A stretch of 64,000 nucleotides of DNA from an uncultured Hyphomicrobiales bacterium (GCA_903885555.1 CAISIV010000148.1:1-64000); one strand, 5' to 3'; numbered from the stretch's first letter, positions 9,387-19,391 are shown. A program made the numbers and translations. The notes: a model not told the origin generated them from the sequence alone.

Positions 9387-10183
9387 GCGGGCGGCTCGAA
9401 GGAAAAGTCGCGCTGGTCACCGGCGCCGGCTGCGTCGGCCCCGGCTGGGGCAACGGGCGGGCCACCTGCGTGCGCTTTGCCGAGGACGGCGCCAAGATTT
9501 TCGCCGTCGACCGCGATCTCGACTCGGCCGCGGAAACCGTCGAGCGCGTCAAGGCGGCGGGCGGCGAGATCGTACTGCAGTATTGCGACGTCACCGACGC
9601 GGCTTCGATCGCCACCGTGGTCGCGGCCTGCATGAAGCATTACGGCCGCATCGACATCCTGGTGAACAATGTCGGCGGCTCGGCGCATGGCGGGCCGGTC
9701 GAGATGGCCGAGGAGATCTGGGACAAGCAGATCGACACCAATCTCAAGAGCGTTTTCCTGACGCTCAAGCACGTGCTGCCGATCATGGAAGCGCAACAGA
9801 ACGGCGCGATCATCAATCTGGCGTCGACCTCCGGCATCCGTTTCACCGGCGCGCCGCAGGTCGGCTACGCCGCGTCGAAGGCCGGCGTCATCCAGCTGTC
9901 GCGCGTCACCGCCGTGCAATACGCGCCCAAGGGTATTCGCGTGAACACCGTCATCCCCGGCCAGTTGCACACGCCGATGGTGGAAGTCCGCCTCGCCAAG
10001 CAGCGTGCCGGTGGCGACGTCGAGGCGCTGCTCAAGTCGCGTATCGCCCGCATTCCACAGGGCTTCATGGGTGACGGCCGCGACACCGCCAACGCCGCGC
10101 TGTTTCTGGCCTCCGACGAGGCCCGCTTCGTCACCGGCACCGAGATTATCGTCGACGGGGGCATGTCGGTGCGCTGCGACTAG
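9383..10183 (+). CDS. SDR-family oxidoreductase
   Basis: VALVTGAGCVGPGWGNGRAT; LVNNVGGSAHG; YAASKAGV; 4-bp overlap with upstream gene. Confidence 0.92.
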   Translation: MSGRLEGKVALVTGAGCVGPGWGNGRATCVRFAEDGAKIFAVDRDLDSAAETVERVKAAGGEIVLQYCDVTDAASIATVVAACMKHYGRIDILVNNVGGSAHGGPVEMAEEIWDKQIDTNLKSVFLTLKHVLPIMEAQQNGAIINLASTSGIRFTGAPQVGYAASKAGVIQLSRVTAVQYAPKGIRVNTVIPGQLHTPMVEVRLAKQRAGGDVEALLKSRIARIPQGFMGDGRDTANAALFLASDEARFVTGTEIIVDGGMSVRCD

Positions 10184-10192
10184 GCTAGGATA

Positions 10193-10232
10193 CCTCCCAA
10201 GCGGGCGACAAAAGCCCGCAGCTTTGGGAAGG
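10193..10232 (+). promoter_or_regulatory. Hairpin overlapping the Shine-Dalgarno sequence of the following TTT receptor gene
   Basis: CCTCCCAAGCGGGC-GACAAAA-GCCCGC-AGCT-TTGGGAAGG; the right arm contains GGGAAGGA, 6 nt before ATG at 10240. Confidence 0.5.
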
Positions 10233-10239
10233 ACGTCCG

Positions 10240-11202
10240 ATGCCGGCAATGAAATATGCGGCCGTATTGGCCGCGTTGTTGAGCCTGTGCGCGCCAGCGC
10301 TGGCGCAGAGCGACTACCCCAGCAAACCCGTTCATATCGTCGTCGGCTTTGTGCCCGGCGCCTCGACCGATCTGATCGCGCGGCTGATGGCTAACGAATG
10401 GGGCCGCCAGCTTGGCCAGCAATTCGTCGTCGAGAACAAGCCAGGCGCAGCTTCGGCCATCGCCGCCGACATGGTCGCGCGCTCGCCGAAGGACGGTTAC
10501 ACACTGCTCGCCGGCGGCACGGTGAACCTGAGTACCGGCCTGCTCAATGCGGCGCAGACTTTCGACATCCCGCGCGACTTCACACCGGTGATCATGATCG
10601 CGGCGCAGCCGATGATCCTCACCGTGCATCCCTCGACCGGCGTGTCGAGCGTGGCTGAACTGATCGCGCTGGCGAAGGCCAAGCCCGGCACCCTCTCCTA
10701 CGGCTCGACCGGCACCGGCGCGACACCGCATCTGCTCACCGAACTGTTCCAGCAGACCACCGGCACCAAGATGGTGCACGTGCCCTATCAGGGTAGCCCG
10801 CAGGCAACGACCGACCTGCTTGCCGGCCGCATCCAGTTGATGTTCTCGCCGGCGGCTGCCGTGCTGCCGCATATCGAGTCCGGAGCGCTCACAGGTCTCG
10901 CGGTGTCGCCCGGCAAACGCTCGAGTGCCGCGCCGAAGCTGCCGACGCTGCGTGAGGCCGGCGTCGATCTCGAAGCCAGTCTGTGGTTTGCGATCTGGGC
11001 GCCGGTTGGCACGCCGCGCACCGCGATCGACAAACTCTCGAAGGCCGGCAACGAGGCGATCAAGAGCGCGGAAGCAACGTCGATGTTTTCCAAGCAAGGC
11101 TTCGATGCCATCGGCGGTACGCCGGAGGACTTCGCGAAGATGCAGGCTGACGATCTGACGAAGTGGACGGCGGCGGTCGCGGCGGCGGGGTTGAAGCGTT
11201 AG
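10240..11202 (+). CDS. Tripartite tricarboxylate transporter substrate-binding protein (Bug family)
   Basis: YPSKPVHIVVGFVPGASTDLIARLM...ENKPGAASAIAADMVARSPKDGYT. Confidence 0.92.
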   Translation: MPAMKYAAVLAALLSLCAPALAQSDYPSKPVHIVVGFVPGASTDLIARLMANEWGRQLGQQFVVENKPGAASAIAADMVARSPKDGYTLLAGGTVNLSTGLLNAAQTFDIPRDFTPVIMIAAQPMILTVHPSTGVSSVAELIALAKAKPGTLSYGSTGTGATPHLLTELFQQTTGTKMVHVPYQGSPQATTDLLAGRIQLMFSPAAAVLPHIESGALTGLAVSPGKRSSAAPKLPTLREAGVDLEASLWFAIWAPVGTPRTAIDKLSKAGNEAIKSAEATSMFSKQGFDAIGGTPEDFAKMQADDLTKWTAAVAAAGLKR

Positions 11203-11288
11203 AAACCGAGGCGGTACGTGCGTGCGGCTGCACTAATGCTGGACTTATTTTAAGCCAAGCGGCTAAGTGGGTGTGTCGGTTGTGAGAA

Positions 11289-11579
11289 GTGATTCGTTTT
11301 TCGAGTCCGATGCCCGGCCCCACCAATGTGCAGCGGAAAATCAAATTCATGGCAATGCGGATGCCTGCTCCAAGAATACCGACACTTTTGCTCACGCCGG
11401 TATGTCCGGACTGCGGAGAAGAGATTGGACTGGTTCGCATCGAGCCGGCGGCGCCGGGACACGATCTGCGCACATTTGAATGTGCCGGATGCGGCTATTC
11501 CAAAAACGTCGATTTTAAAATCAGACAGAACCAGGCGGACCGCTACCGCTTGTCGCTGACGGCGCCGCGCTCGATATAG
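11289..11579 (+). CDS. Small zinc-ribbon-like hypothetical protein (true start possibly an internal Met)
   Basis: Two CxxC knuckles: CPDCGEE...CAGCGYS; 3' end overlaps the convergent livF-like ORF. Confidence 0.55.
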   Translation: MIRFSSPMPGPTNVQRKIKFMAMRMPAPRIPTLLLTPVCPDCGEEIGLVRIEPAAPGHDLRTFECAGCGYSKNVDFKIRQNQADRYRLSLTAPRSI

Positions 11580-12187
11580 AAAGCCCGCGCCAGCAGATCG
11601 AGCACGTGCAGCTCGTTCGACTCGGCGATCAAGACCGAGACGCCCTCCGTCTTGAGGTTCGCCAGCACCTCGCCCAGACGCCGCGCCAATGCTGGCGCCA
11701 GGCCCTCGAACGGCTCATCGAGAAGAAGAATACGCGTGCCGGCCATCAGAGCCCGCGCCAAAGCCACCATCTTCTGCTGACCGCCGGATAATTCGAGCGC
11801 GCGGCGATCCTTGAACCGCGCCACTTCCGGCATGATCGAGAAAATCCATTCCAGTCGTGTGTCGACATCGGCGACCTCGGTCGACCATGTCGGCAGCAGG
11901 ATGTTTTCGCCGACGGTGAATTCCGGCACCAACCGGCGGTCCTCCGGCATGTAGCCGATGCCATGCGCGGCGCGGCGATGCGCCGGCAACGCCAGCAAAT
12001 CGATATGCTCGAACTGAACCGTACCGGTCGCTGGAATGGCCCCCATCAAGGCGCGCAGCAGCGTCGTCTTGCCGGCGCCGTTACGGCCGATAAGCCCGCA
12101 CATCTGGCCCTCGTCGACCTGAAGCGAGGCGTTGCGGATAATCGGGATCGGACCGATGGAAACGTTGAGGTTTTCGACTTTAAGCAT
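11543..12187 (-). CDS. livF: Branched-chain amino acid-type ABC transporter ATP-binding protein (LivF-like)
   Basis: GRNGAGKTTLLRALMG, ELSGGQQKMVALARALM, LLLDEPFEGLAP. Confidence 0.92.
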   Translation of the reverse strand: MLKVENLNVSIGPIPIIRNASLQVDEGQMCGLIGRNGAGKTTLLRALMGAIPATGTVQFEHIDLLALPAHRRAAHGIGYMPEDRRLVPEFTVGENILLPTWSTEVADVDTRLEWIFSIMPEVARFKDRRALELSGGQQKMVALARALMAGTRILLLDEPFEGLAPALARRLGEVLANLKTEGVSVLIAESNELHVLDLLARAFYIERGAVSDKR

Positions 12188-12956
12188 GGGCGCCAGCCTT
12201 GAGCCGCACGCCGCTGATCAGTTCCTGAACCTTCGGATTGTCCAGCGTCTCATGCGCGGTGCCGTCGGCGATGACGGTGCCGTCGTAGAAGGCCAGCACC
12301 CGGTCGGCAAAGCGCGCGACGATTTCCATATCGTGCTCGACGAACAGCACGGTGATCTTGCGCGTCTTGAGCGCCGACATCACCACGTTCATCAGGTCGA
12401 ATTTCTCTTCAATCGAAATCCCGCTGGTCGGCTCGTCAAGCAGCAGTAGGCGCGGCGATCCCGCCACCGCCATGCCGATGTCGAGAAGCTTGCGCACGCC
12501 TTGCGGCAGCGCATTGGCCGTAACGTCGCGATAGCGGCCAATCTGGAACAGCTCGATGGCGGCCTCGGCGGCGGCCGTGGTCTCGGCCGAGCGCACCGGC
12601 GTCATGATATTGCCGAACATGCCAGGCTTGCGGTGTGCGATGGCCGCGGCGATGCACATGTTCTCGAACACCGTCAGCGTCGGGAAAATCTGCGCCACCT
12701 GAAACGAGCGTGAAATGCCAAGCCCCGTAATCTCGCGCGACGGCTTGCCGGTGATGTCCTTGTCTTCGAACAGAATCGTACCTTTTGTCGGCGACAGGTG
12801 ACCGGTGATCATGTTGATGAAGGTGGTCTTGCCGGCGCCGTTGGCGCCGATCACACCGACCGTCTGATGCTGTGGCACGCTGACATTGATGTCGCGCGCC
12901 GCCACCAGCTGACCGAAGGTCTTTTCCAGATCGCGAACCTCGAGGATGGTGCTCAT
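12180..12956 (-). CDS. livG: Branched-chain amino acid-type ABC transporter ATP-binding protein (LivG-like)
   Basis: GANGAGKTTFINMITGHLSPTKG...GISRSFQ...LLLLDEPTSGIS. Confidence 0.92.
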   Translation of the reverse strand: MSTILEVRDLEKTFGQLVAARDINVSVPQHQTVGVIGANGAGKTTFINMITGHLSPTKGTILFEDKDITGKPSREITGLGISRSFQVAQIFPTLTVFENMCIAAAIAHRKPGMFGNIMTPVRSAETTAAAEAAIELFQIGRYRDVTANALPQGVRKLLDIGMAVAGSPRLLLLDEPTSGISIEEKFDLMNVVMSALKTRKITVLFVEHDMEIVARFADRVLAFYDGTVIADGTAHETLDNPKVQELISGVRLKAGAHA

Positions 12957-13909
12957 GGTGCCGTTCCTGGCTTCATCACGCGGCGCTTCAAGCGCGACAC
13001 CAGCGAGCCTAGGCCTTCCGGCAGGAAAAGAATGGTGAGCAACAGCACCGAGCCCAGCGTCATCTGCCAGAGCTGCGGCATGACATCGACCGCGAAGGAG
13101 CGAACCACTTCGAACACCAGCGAACCGATAAAGGCCGCGGCGACATAGCCGGAGCCGGCGAGCACCGTGACGAAGACGAATCCGCCGGATGTGGTCCAGT
13201 AGGCCATCGCCGGATCGACATGACCGATGGTCATGGCGGCAAGCGCGCCGCCGAGACCGCCCAGCACGCCGGCGATCACCACCTTGGTGTGGATGATGCT
13301 GGTGACGGAGACGCCGAGAAATTCGACGCGGATTTCATTGTCGCGGATGGGCGCGGCCAGCGCGCCGGCGACCGACCGGAAATAGAGCCCGACGAACAAG
13401 GCCGCGATGGCGTCGATGGCGAGCGTCAGCCAATAGAGCGCACGCGACAATTGCGCGCCATGCGGGGCGTAGCCGAAGAAGGTCGGCGTCAGCACGCTGA
13501 AGCCGTCGGTGGAACCGAGCGACTCCGTTTTCACCAGCACGCCGTAGAGGATCATCGACAGCGCCAGGCTCAACATGGCGAAGAAGATTTCGCGATAGCG
13601 CGCCAGCAGGAAGCCGATACCGGCAGCGGTCAGCCCGGCCACGATGCCGCCGAGCAACACCAGCGCAATCGCGTCGGTAAAGCCGATCCAGCGCCCCATC
13701 AGCGCGACCGCATAAGCGCCGATGCAGTAGTACAGCGCCTGCCCGAACGAAACCAAACCGACGCGCCACAGCACGACAAGGCCGAGCACCACCAGCGCGT
13801 TGGCGAATGCGATGGTGGCGAGCGAGACGACCCAGTTCGGCAGGAAAGGCGCGGCTGCCGCCGCGACCAGCAGCAGCAGACCGCCCACCCATTGCGCGCC
13901 GGCCTGCAT
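12953..13909 (-). CDS. livM: Branched-chain amino acid-type ABC transporter permease (LivM-like)
   Basis: Polytopic protein in operon with LivF/G/H-like genes; NALVVLGLVVLWRVGLVSFGQALYYCIGAYAVALM. Confidence 0.9.
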   Translation of the reverse strand: MQAGAQWVGGLLLLVAAAAAPFLPNWVVSLATIAFANALVVLGLVVLWRVGLVSFGQALYYCIGAYAVALMGRWIGFTDAIALVLLGGIVAGLTAAGIGFLLARYREIFFAMLSLALSMILYGVLVKTESLGSTDGFSVLTPTFFGYAPHGAQLSRALYWLTLAIDAIAALFVGLYFRSVAGALAAPIRDNEIRVEFLGVSVTSIIHTKVVIAGVLGGLGGALAAMTIGHVDPAMAYWTTSGGFVFVTVLAGSGYVAAAFIGSLVFEVVRSFAVDVMPQLWQMTLGSVLLLTILFLPEGLGSLVSRLKRRVMKPGTAP

Positions 13910-14805
13910 CAGATCTTCCTCGGCTGAGCACGCACGAACAGGCCATAGGGCCGCGCCACCAGCACCAGCGCCATCACGCCGTAAACGACGAACAGTTCGA
14001 TCTGCGGCATCAGGTGCACGGCGGCAGCCCGGCAGATGCCGACGATCAGCGCGCCGACCAGCGCGCCTTCGATCGAGCCCATGCCGCCGATGGCGACCAC
14101 GGCGAAAGCCAGCACGATGACTTCAACGCCGATGCCGAGCGTGACGGAAATCTTCGGCGCCATCACCGCGCCGCCCAGCGCGCCGAGCGCGGCGCCGATC
14201 AGGAACGTCACGGTATAGACCAGCGTGACGTTGATGCCGAAGGCGGCGGCGGTTTCGCGGTCATAGATGACGGTGGTGAGCAGCCGGCCGTAGCGGGTGT
14301 ATTTCAGCGACCAGTAGGCGGCAAAGGCCACGGCAGCGGCGATCACGACCAGAACGATGTCGTAGTTCGACAGCACCAGTTCGCCGATCTCGATATTGCC
14401 GGCGGAAATCATCGGCTGATAGGCACCGTAGGATTGCGTGCCCCAGATCAGGCCGATGACGTCTTCGAGGATCAGGAAGGTCGCATAGGTGACGAGAACA
14501 ATGACCACTTCGTCCTTGCCGTACACCAGCCGCAGCAGCCCGCGCTCGAGGATGATGCCCATGATGAGGCCGATCGCCATGGCCAGTCCGAGCATAAACA
14601 CGAAGCCAAGCGCCGCGTTCCAGTCGCCATTGGTATAGATGCCGACCGCGGTGGCCGCGCCGTAAGCGCCGAAGGCATAGAACGAGCCATGCGTCACGTT
14701 CAGTATCTTCATGACGCCAAAGATCAGCGTCAGGCCGACCGCGACGATGAAGAGATAGGCCGCGTATACGAGGCCGTCGGTCAATATGGCGGATGCAGTC
14801 AGCAC
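13909..14805 (-). CDS. livH: Branched-chain amino acid-type ABC transporter permease (LivH-like)
   Basis: GLVYAAYLFIVAVGLTLIFGVMKILNVTHGSFYAFGAY. Confidence 0.92.
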   Translation of the reverse strand: MLTASAILTDGLVYAAYLFIVAVGLTLIFGVMKILNVTHGSFYAFGAYGAATAVGIYTNGDWNAALGFVFMLGLAMAIGLIMGIILERGLLRLVYGKDEVVIVLVTYATFLILEDVIGLIWGTQSYGAYQPMISAGNIEIGELVLSNYDIVLVVIAAAVAFAAYWSLKYTRYGRLLTTVIYDRETAAAFGINVTLVYTVTFLIGAALGALGGAVMAPKISVTLGIGVEVIVLAFAVVAIGGMGSIEGALVGALIVGICRAAAVHLMPQIELFVVYGVMALVLVARPYGLFVRAQPRKI

Positions 14806-14910
14806 GGCGAGCCCGCGAGTTTATGGGCGAAGATCCGGGAATGAGACGGCGGGGTAAGGCGTCATGGCCCTGCCCCGCCGCGATATCGTCAGCGTGAGCG
14901 TGTCAGATGC

Positions 14911-16218
14911 TCAGCACTTCGCACCCTTCATGCCGCCTTCGATCCACTTGTCGGCATCGATACCCGGCGGCGGGTTCACGCATTCGGCCGGGAAGCGCAT
15001 GACGTCGATGATTTCCGGCTCTTTCTTCGCCTTGTTGAAGCGATAGGTACCGTAGGCGGTTTCCTGGATGCCCTGATGGCCGTCGCCGAGCACCATCTTG
15101 ATCTCGCCGGATGGTCCGGTGAAGACGAGACCCTTGAATGCAGCGGCGATCTGGTCGGTCGTCGGCTTCGCGGTACCGGTTGCGGCCTTCTCGTAAGCGA
15201 GCTTGAGGCCAAGCAGCGACTGCGCCATCTGGTAGGACGGGTAGGTCGGCGGCACGTTGTAGCGGTCGGTGTAGATCTTGCTGAACCACTTGTTGAAGGC
15301 ATTGTCCGGCGCGAGCGGACCATGCGGGCCGCGGCCGCCGATGATGGTGCCGTCCGGCATCTTGTCGCGCAGACGCCAGATCGACGATTCGCCGGTGGTG
15401 GCAATGATCGTCATGCGCTTGTCGAGACCACGCGCCTGCTGCTGATAGATGAAGCCTTCGAGGTCGCCGTTCCAGAAGCTGGTGTGCACCGCCTGCGATT
15501 TCGATGTCAGCAACGTCGAGACTTCGGCGCCGAATTCACCGGCAAACAGTTTCGGGAACAGGATCTTGTCGGCTTCCGCCTTCGGCGCCAGTACTTTCAT
15601 CGCGCCAATGAAATCGCGCCAGGAGTCCTGGCCCCAGGCGTAGTTCTGGTTGATGCCGGAGAAACTGGTGAGGTTCTTCTTCTTGGCAATCAGATAACGC
15701 GCAGCGCCGACGCTATCCATGGTGGCGTGCGGACTGGGGCGGAACACATAAGCGCGCGCCTTCTCTTCGAAAATGCGCGGTGTACCGCAATCGTAGAATA
15801 CCGTGAGGGCCTTTAGTTCTTCGGCGACCGGCGTCACGGCAAGACAGTTGCCCGACGAGATATAGCCGACAACGGCATCGACCTGATCGCGCTGCACAAG
15901 GTTGCGGAAATCGGTGACGACGTTGGCGGCCGAGCCGGCCTCGTCAACGTATTTTGCTTCGATCTTGGTGCCGCCGAAGCCGACTTTATTGTACGGCGCC
16001 GGCGCGGTGCCGGCGTTGAGCGCTTCGATGACGATTTCGGCGCCGTTGCGGCCCGGCAGACCGAACGGCGACGCCGCCGGACCGGACAGAAACGAAACGA
16101 TGCCGAGCTTGACGGGGGCTGCGGCCGGCGCGGGCGTTTGCGCGTGAGCCGGCAGGCTCATCGCCGCCGCGGCAAGACCCGCAAGGGTCCAACAAGACGC
16201 AGTTCTGCCTTTGATCAT
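14911..16218 (-). CDS. ABC transporter substrate-binding protein (LivK-like, periplasmic binding protein type I)
   Basis: Signal peptide then PVKLGIVSFLSGPAASPFGLPGRNGAEIVIEALNAG; next to LivHMGF-like genes. Confidence 0.9.
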   Translation of the reverse strand: MIKGRTASCWTLAGLAAAAMSLPAHAQTPAPAAAPVKLGIVSFLSGPAASPFGLPGRNGAEIVIEALNAGTAPAPYNKVGFGGTKIEAKYVDEAGSAANVVTDFRNLVQRDQVDAVVGYISSGNCLAVTPVAEELKALTVFYDCGTPRIFEEKARAYVFRPSPHATMDSVGAARYLIAKKKNLTSFSGINQNYAWGQDSWRDFIGAMKVLAPKAEADKILFPKLFAGEFGAEVSTLLTSKSQAVHTSFWNGDLEGFIYQQQARGLDKRMTIIATTGESSIWRLRDKMPDGTIIGGRGPHGPLAPDNAFNKWFSKIYTDRYNVPPTYPSYQMAQSLLGLKLAYEKAATGTAKPTTDQIAAAFKGLVFTGPSGEIKMVLGDGHQGIQETAYGTYRFNKAKKEPEIIDVMRFPAECVNPPPGIDADKWIEGGMKGAKC

Positions 16219-16348
16219 TTAGCTTCCCTCCCCTGAGCGTGCCCGTTTTGGGCTTTATCTATTGTCGCCAAGCAAACGCGATCTGGTGCCAAGTTTCAAC
16301 CGCTATTTCCTTATTGATGCAGGCTCGCTCACATGGTCGTATCGGCCC

Positions 16349-17149
16349 ATGACACAGCCGCGCGGAGATGACGCAGATACAGGTTTGGCCGCGCGGCTGG
16401 CGATCCGCGCCGGCCGCTTCCGCGGATCGACCTCAGGCGTCGCCCGAGGGTTTGTACAGGGCAACCTCGCGATTTTGCCGAAGGCGATCGCGGGCGACTT
16501 CCTGCGCTTTGCCCAACTCAATCCGAAACCTTGTCCGATTATCGGAACGTCGGCGCCCGGCGACTGGCGCCTCCCGGAACTGGGCGAGGACCTCGACATC
16601 CGCACCGACATTCCGCGCTATCGCGTCTGGAAGAACGGCGAAATCATCGCCGAGCCAGAAAACATCAAAGACGTGTGGCGCGACGATCTGGTCAGCTTCG
16701 TCATCGGCTGCTCGTTTTCATTCGAAGAAGCGTTGATGGCCGATGGCATCGAGATGCGGCATATCGCCTTGAACAAAACCGTGCCGATGTTTCGTACCTC
16801 GGTTGAGACCAAGCCGGCCGGTCCCTTCCACGGCCCGATGGTGGTGTCGATGCGGCCGATGACGCCGGCGAATGCCATCCGCGCCGTTCAAATCACAACG
16901 CGCTTCCCGTCCGTGCACGGCGCGCCGGTGCATATCGGCAAGCCGGAGATGATCGGCATCAAGGACATCATGAAGCCCGAATGGGGCGACGGCGTGCCAA
17001 TCAACGACGACGAGATTCCGGTGTTCTGGGCCTGCGGTGTCACGCCGCAATCAATTATCATGACGGTGAAGCCGGACTTCTGCATCACGCATTATCCCGG
17101 CACGATGCTGGTGACCGACCGCAAGAATACCGAATTCGCGATTATGTAG
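16349..17149 (+). CDS. Putative hydro-lyase / D-glutamate cyclase family (DUF1445)
   Basis: GYTQGNLAI-like motif ([34 protein letters not shown]), [25 protein letters not shown]. Confidence 0.85.
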   Translation: MTQPRGDDADTGLAARLAIRAGRFRGSTSGVARGFVQGNLAILPKAIAGDFLRFAQLNPKPCPIIGTSAPGDWRLPELGEDLDIRTDIPRYRVWKNGEIIAEPENIKDVWRDDLVSFVIGCSFSFEEALMADGIEMRHIALNKTVPMFRTSVETKPAGPFHGPMVVSMRPMTPANAIRAVQITTRFPSVHGAPVHIGKPEMIGIKDIMKPEWGDGVPINDDEIPVFWACGVTPQSIIMTVKPDFCITHYPGTMLVTDRKNTEFAIM

Positions 17150-18106
17150 TTACGCCGCGTCCCGCGCCGCGTCCTTGTCGAGCAGGCCGGCGTCGATCAA
17201 GGCCTGACGAATGCGCGCGATTTCGGCGCGTTCAATCTTGACCAGCGGCGGCCGCACCACAGCGCGCGGCAGTTTGCCGAGCAGCACGAGAGCTTCCTTC
17301 ATGCGGTTATGCATGTCGACGAAGGGATCGGCGTAGAAAGCACGCGCCACTGGGTCGATGCGATCGTTGAGGCGCTTGGCTTGCGCCAGATCGTTGCCCT
17401 GCACCGCGCGGAACAACTGCGCCTGCAGATCGGCGATGACGCTGCCCGAGCCCGACAGCAGGCCGTTGCAGCCCAGCACCAGCGACGAGAACAGCCAGGC
17501 GCTATGGGTCGACAGCACATTGACCTGCCGCGGCAGGCTTTGCAGCGTGCGCACATGCCATTCGTGATGCGGCACGTTGCCGATCCAGTCCTTGATGGCG
17601 CGGATGCTCGGCACTTCCTCACACAGCTTCAGCAGCGTGTCCTTCGGATAGCCTTGGCCGGTGGACAGCGCATACTGGAAGACGATGAGCGGCAGGTCGG
17701 TGGCGTCGGCGATGCGCTTAAAATGGGCCAGCGCCATCGCGGCGTTCTGCCCCATCGTGAACGGCGCCGGCGGAAACACGAGCAGCGCGGAGGCACCGCC
17801 TTGCGCCGCCATCTTGGCGATGCGAGCGGCTTCGACGCTGCCGTCGGCCCAGACACCGTTGACGATCGGCAACTTCGCGCCGATTTCATCCTGCGTAATG
17901 TCGAGCACGCGGCGCTGCTCCTCGAAGGTGCAGGACGCCACTTCGGTCGAATGCGCGTTGATGGTCAGCGCCGACAGGCCTTCGACCGACGCGACGTCAC
18001 GCAAATGCTTGCGGAAGCTCGCTTCGTCGATGGAGAGATCATTCTCGAAAGGCAGCAGGACTGCAGGGATTACGCCGTGGGGAACATAATTAGCGTGCCT
18101 TGGCAT
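17150..18106 (-). CDS. Dihydrodipicolinate synthase (DapA) family protein
   Basis: GVIPAVLLPFENDLSID...VEGLSALTINAHSTEVASCTFEEQRRVL...AIKDWIGN (Schiff-base Lys region); start set at MPRHANY. Confidence 0.87.
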   Translation of the reverse strand: MPRHANYVPHGVIPAVLLPFENDLSIDEASFRKHLRDVASVEGLSALTINAHSTEVASCTFEEQRRVLDITQDEIGAKLPIVNGVWADGSVEAARIAKMAAQGGASALLVFPPAPFTMGQNAAMALAHFKRIADATDLPLIVFQYALSTGQGYPKDTLLKLCEEVPSIRAIKDWIGNVPHHEWHVRTLQSLPRQVNVLSTHSAWLFSSLVLGCNGLLSGSGSVIADLQAQLFRAVQGNDLAQAKRLNDRIDPVARAFYADPFVDMHNRMKEALVLLGKLPRAVVRPPLVKIERAEIARIRQALIDAGLLDKDAARDAA

Positions 18107-18126
18107 TTCGGGTCTCCCTGAGATTC

Positions 18127-19008
18127 TTATTCCGCGGCGTCGGTCCGCGCCTCGGCTATGCCAGTATAGCCGAATTCGGCTGACAGACGAGCGGCCGCTT
18201 CGCGCACCACACGGGCGTGTTTTTGCAGCACCTCGTGGGACACCCGCCACATCGGGCCGGACAAACCAATGGCGCCAATGATCTGGCCGCTGAAATCGCG
18301 TACCGGTAGAGCCACGCAACGCAACTCGGTATCGAATTCGCCGTCGTCGATGGCCATGCCGGCGCGGCGCACGGTCTCGACCTCGCGACGCAGCAGATCG
18401 GTCTTGACGATCGACTTTGGCGTGCTGGCCTTGAGTTCCGCGCGCGACAGAAAGCGCTCGAACTGCTCGTTCGTCAGCGACGACAGCATGATCTTGCCGA
18501 TCGCCGTGCAATGCGCCGGACGCACGCCGCCAACGCGGTCTTTCAGCTGAAACGCGCCCGGCCCGCTCATCCGCGCGAGGATCACCACCGCGTCGCCTGA
18601 ACGCACGGCAAACTGCGTGCCTTCGCCGGTCTCCTGCGACAGCGCGGCAAGCACCGGCGTCGCCAGCGATGTCATCTCGACCTCGTCGAGCGCGCTGGCG
18701 GCAAGCGCGAACAGCGGACGGCCGATGCGGTATTTCTTCGAGTCCTTGAGCTGGCGCACATAGCCGAGCGACACCATCGTCTTGACCAGATGGAAGGTCG
18801 TCGAGTTGTGCAGGCCGACGCGCTTGCTCAGTTCGGCGAGACCGATGCCGTCGCGGTGGCGCGCGATCTCCTCCATGATGCCGAAGGCGCGGCCGAGCGA
18901 CTGTACGCCGCCGCGCTGGCCTTCCGGCGCATCGGCCTCGGCGCGCACCGCGGCGACGCGGGCACGGGGCCGGCTGGCTTGCTTGGTGCGTGGACGAACG
19001 GGAGCCAT
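18127..19008 (-). CDS. IclR-family transcriptional regulator
   Basis: GGVQSLGRAFGIMEEIARHRDGIGLAELSKRVGLHNSTTFHLVKTMVSLGYVRQ; IclR C-domain. Confidence 0.92.
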   Translation of the reverse strand: MAPVRPRTKQASRPRARVAAVRAEADAPEGQRGGVQSLGRAFGIMEEIARHRDGIGLAELSKRVGLHNSTTFHLVKTMVSLGYVRQLKDSKKYRIGRPLFALAASALDEVEMTSLATPVLAALSQETGEGTQFAVRSGDAVVILARMSGPGAFQLKDRVGGVRPAHCTAIGKIMLSSLTNEQFERFLSRAELKASTPKSIVKTDLLRREVETVRRAGMAIDDGEFDTELRCVALPVRDFSGQIIGAIGLSGPMWRVSHEVLQKHARVVREAAARLSAEFGYTGIAEARTDAAE

Positions 19009-19010
19009 GG

Positions 19011-19391
19011 TCAGACCGGAATGACGTCGTCGGTGACGGGCGACGTCACGACGATGAAAACGAGATCGACAAGGCCGGTGTTCGTAATCGCGTGGACGCA
19101 GCCCGGCGGCAGAAAGATGTAATCGTGCTTGCGCATGAGATGGTCCTTGCCATCGACATGCATCAGGCCCTCGCCTTCGATCACGTGATAAACCTGCTCC
19201 TGCACCTTGTGGCTGTGCTTTTCGACATAGGCCTTGGGCTGATACATCGAGATGCGGTAATCGAGGTGTTTCGAGCCTGCGGTCTCCGGCATCACCAGCG
19301 GCTTGGACAACGCGCCGCCGAAATGGTTGGGGAATTCCAGCCATGGTACTTCGGCGATGTTGCGTATAAAAGCCTTGCGGTCGGCTGACAT
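19011..19391 (-). CDS. Cupin-domain protein
   Basis: HSHKVQEQVYHVIEGEGLMHVDGKDHLMRKHDYIFLPPGCVHAITNTG. Confidence 0.9.
   Translation of the reverse strand: MSADRKAFIRNIAEVPWLEFPNHFGGALSKPLVMPETAGSKHLDYRISMYQPKAYVEKHSHKVQEQVYHVIEGEGLMHVDGKDHLMRKHDYIFLPPGCVHAITNTGLVDLVFIVVTSPVTDDVIPV

Noticed and set aside
17150-18511. N-terminal extension of the DapA-family ORF (18107-18511)
   Set aside because: Extension is antisense to the IclR gene and lacks domain features; start placed at 18106.
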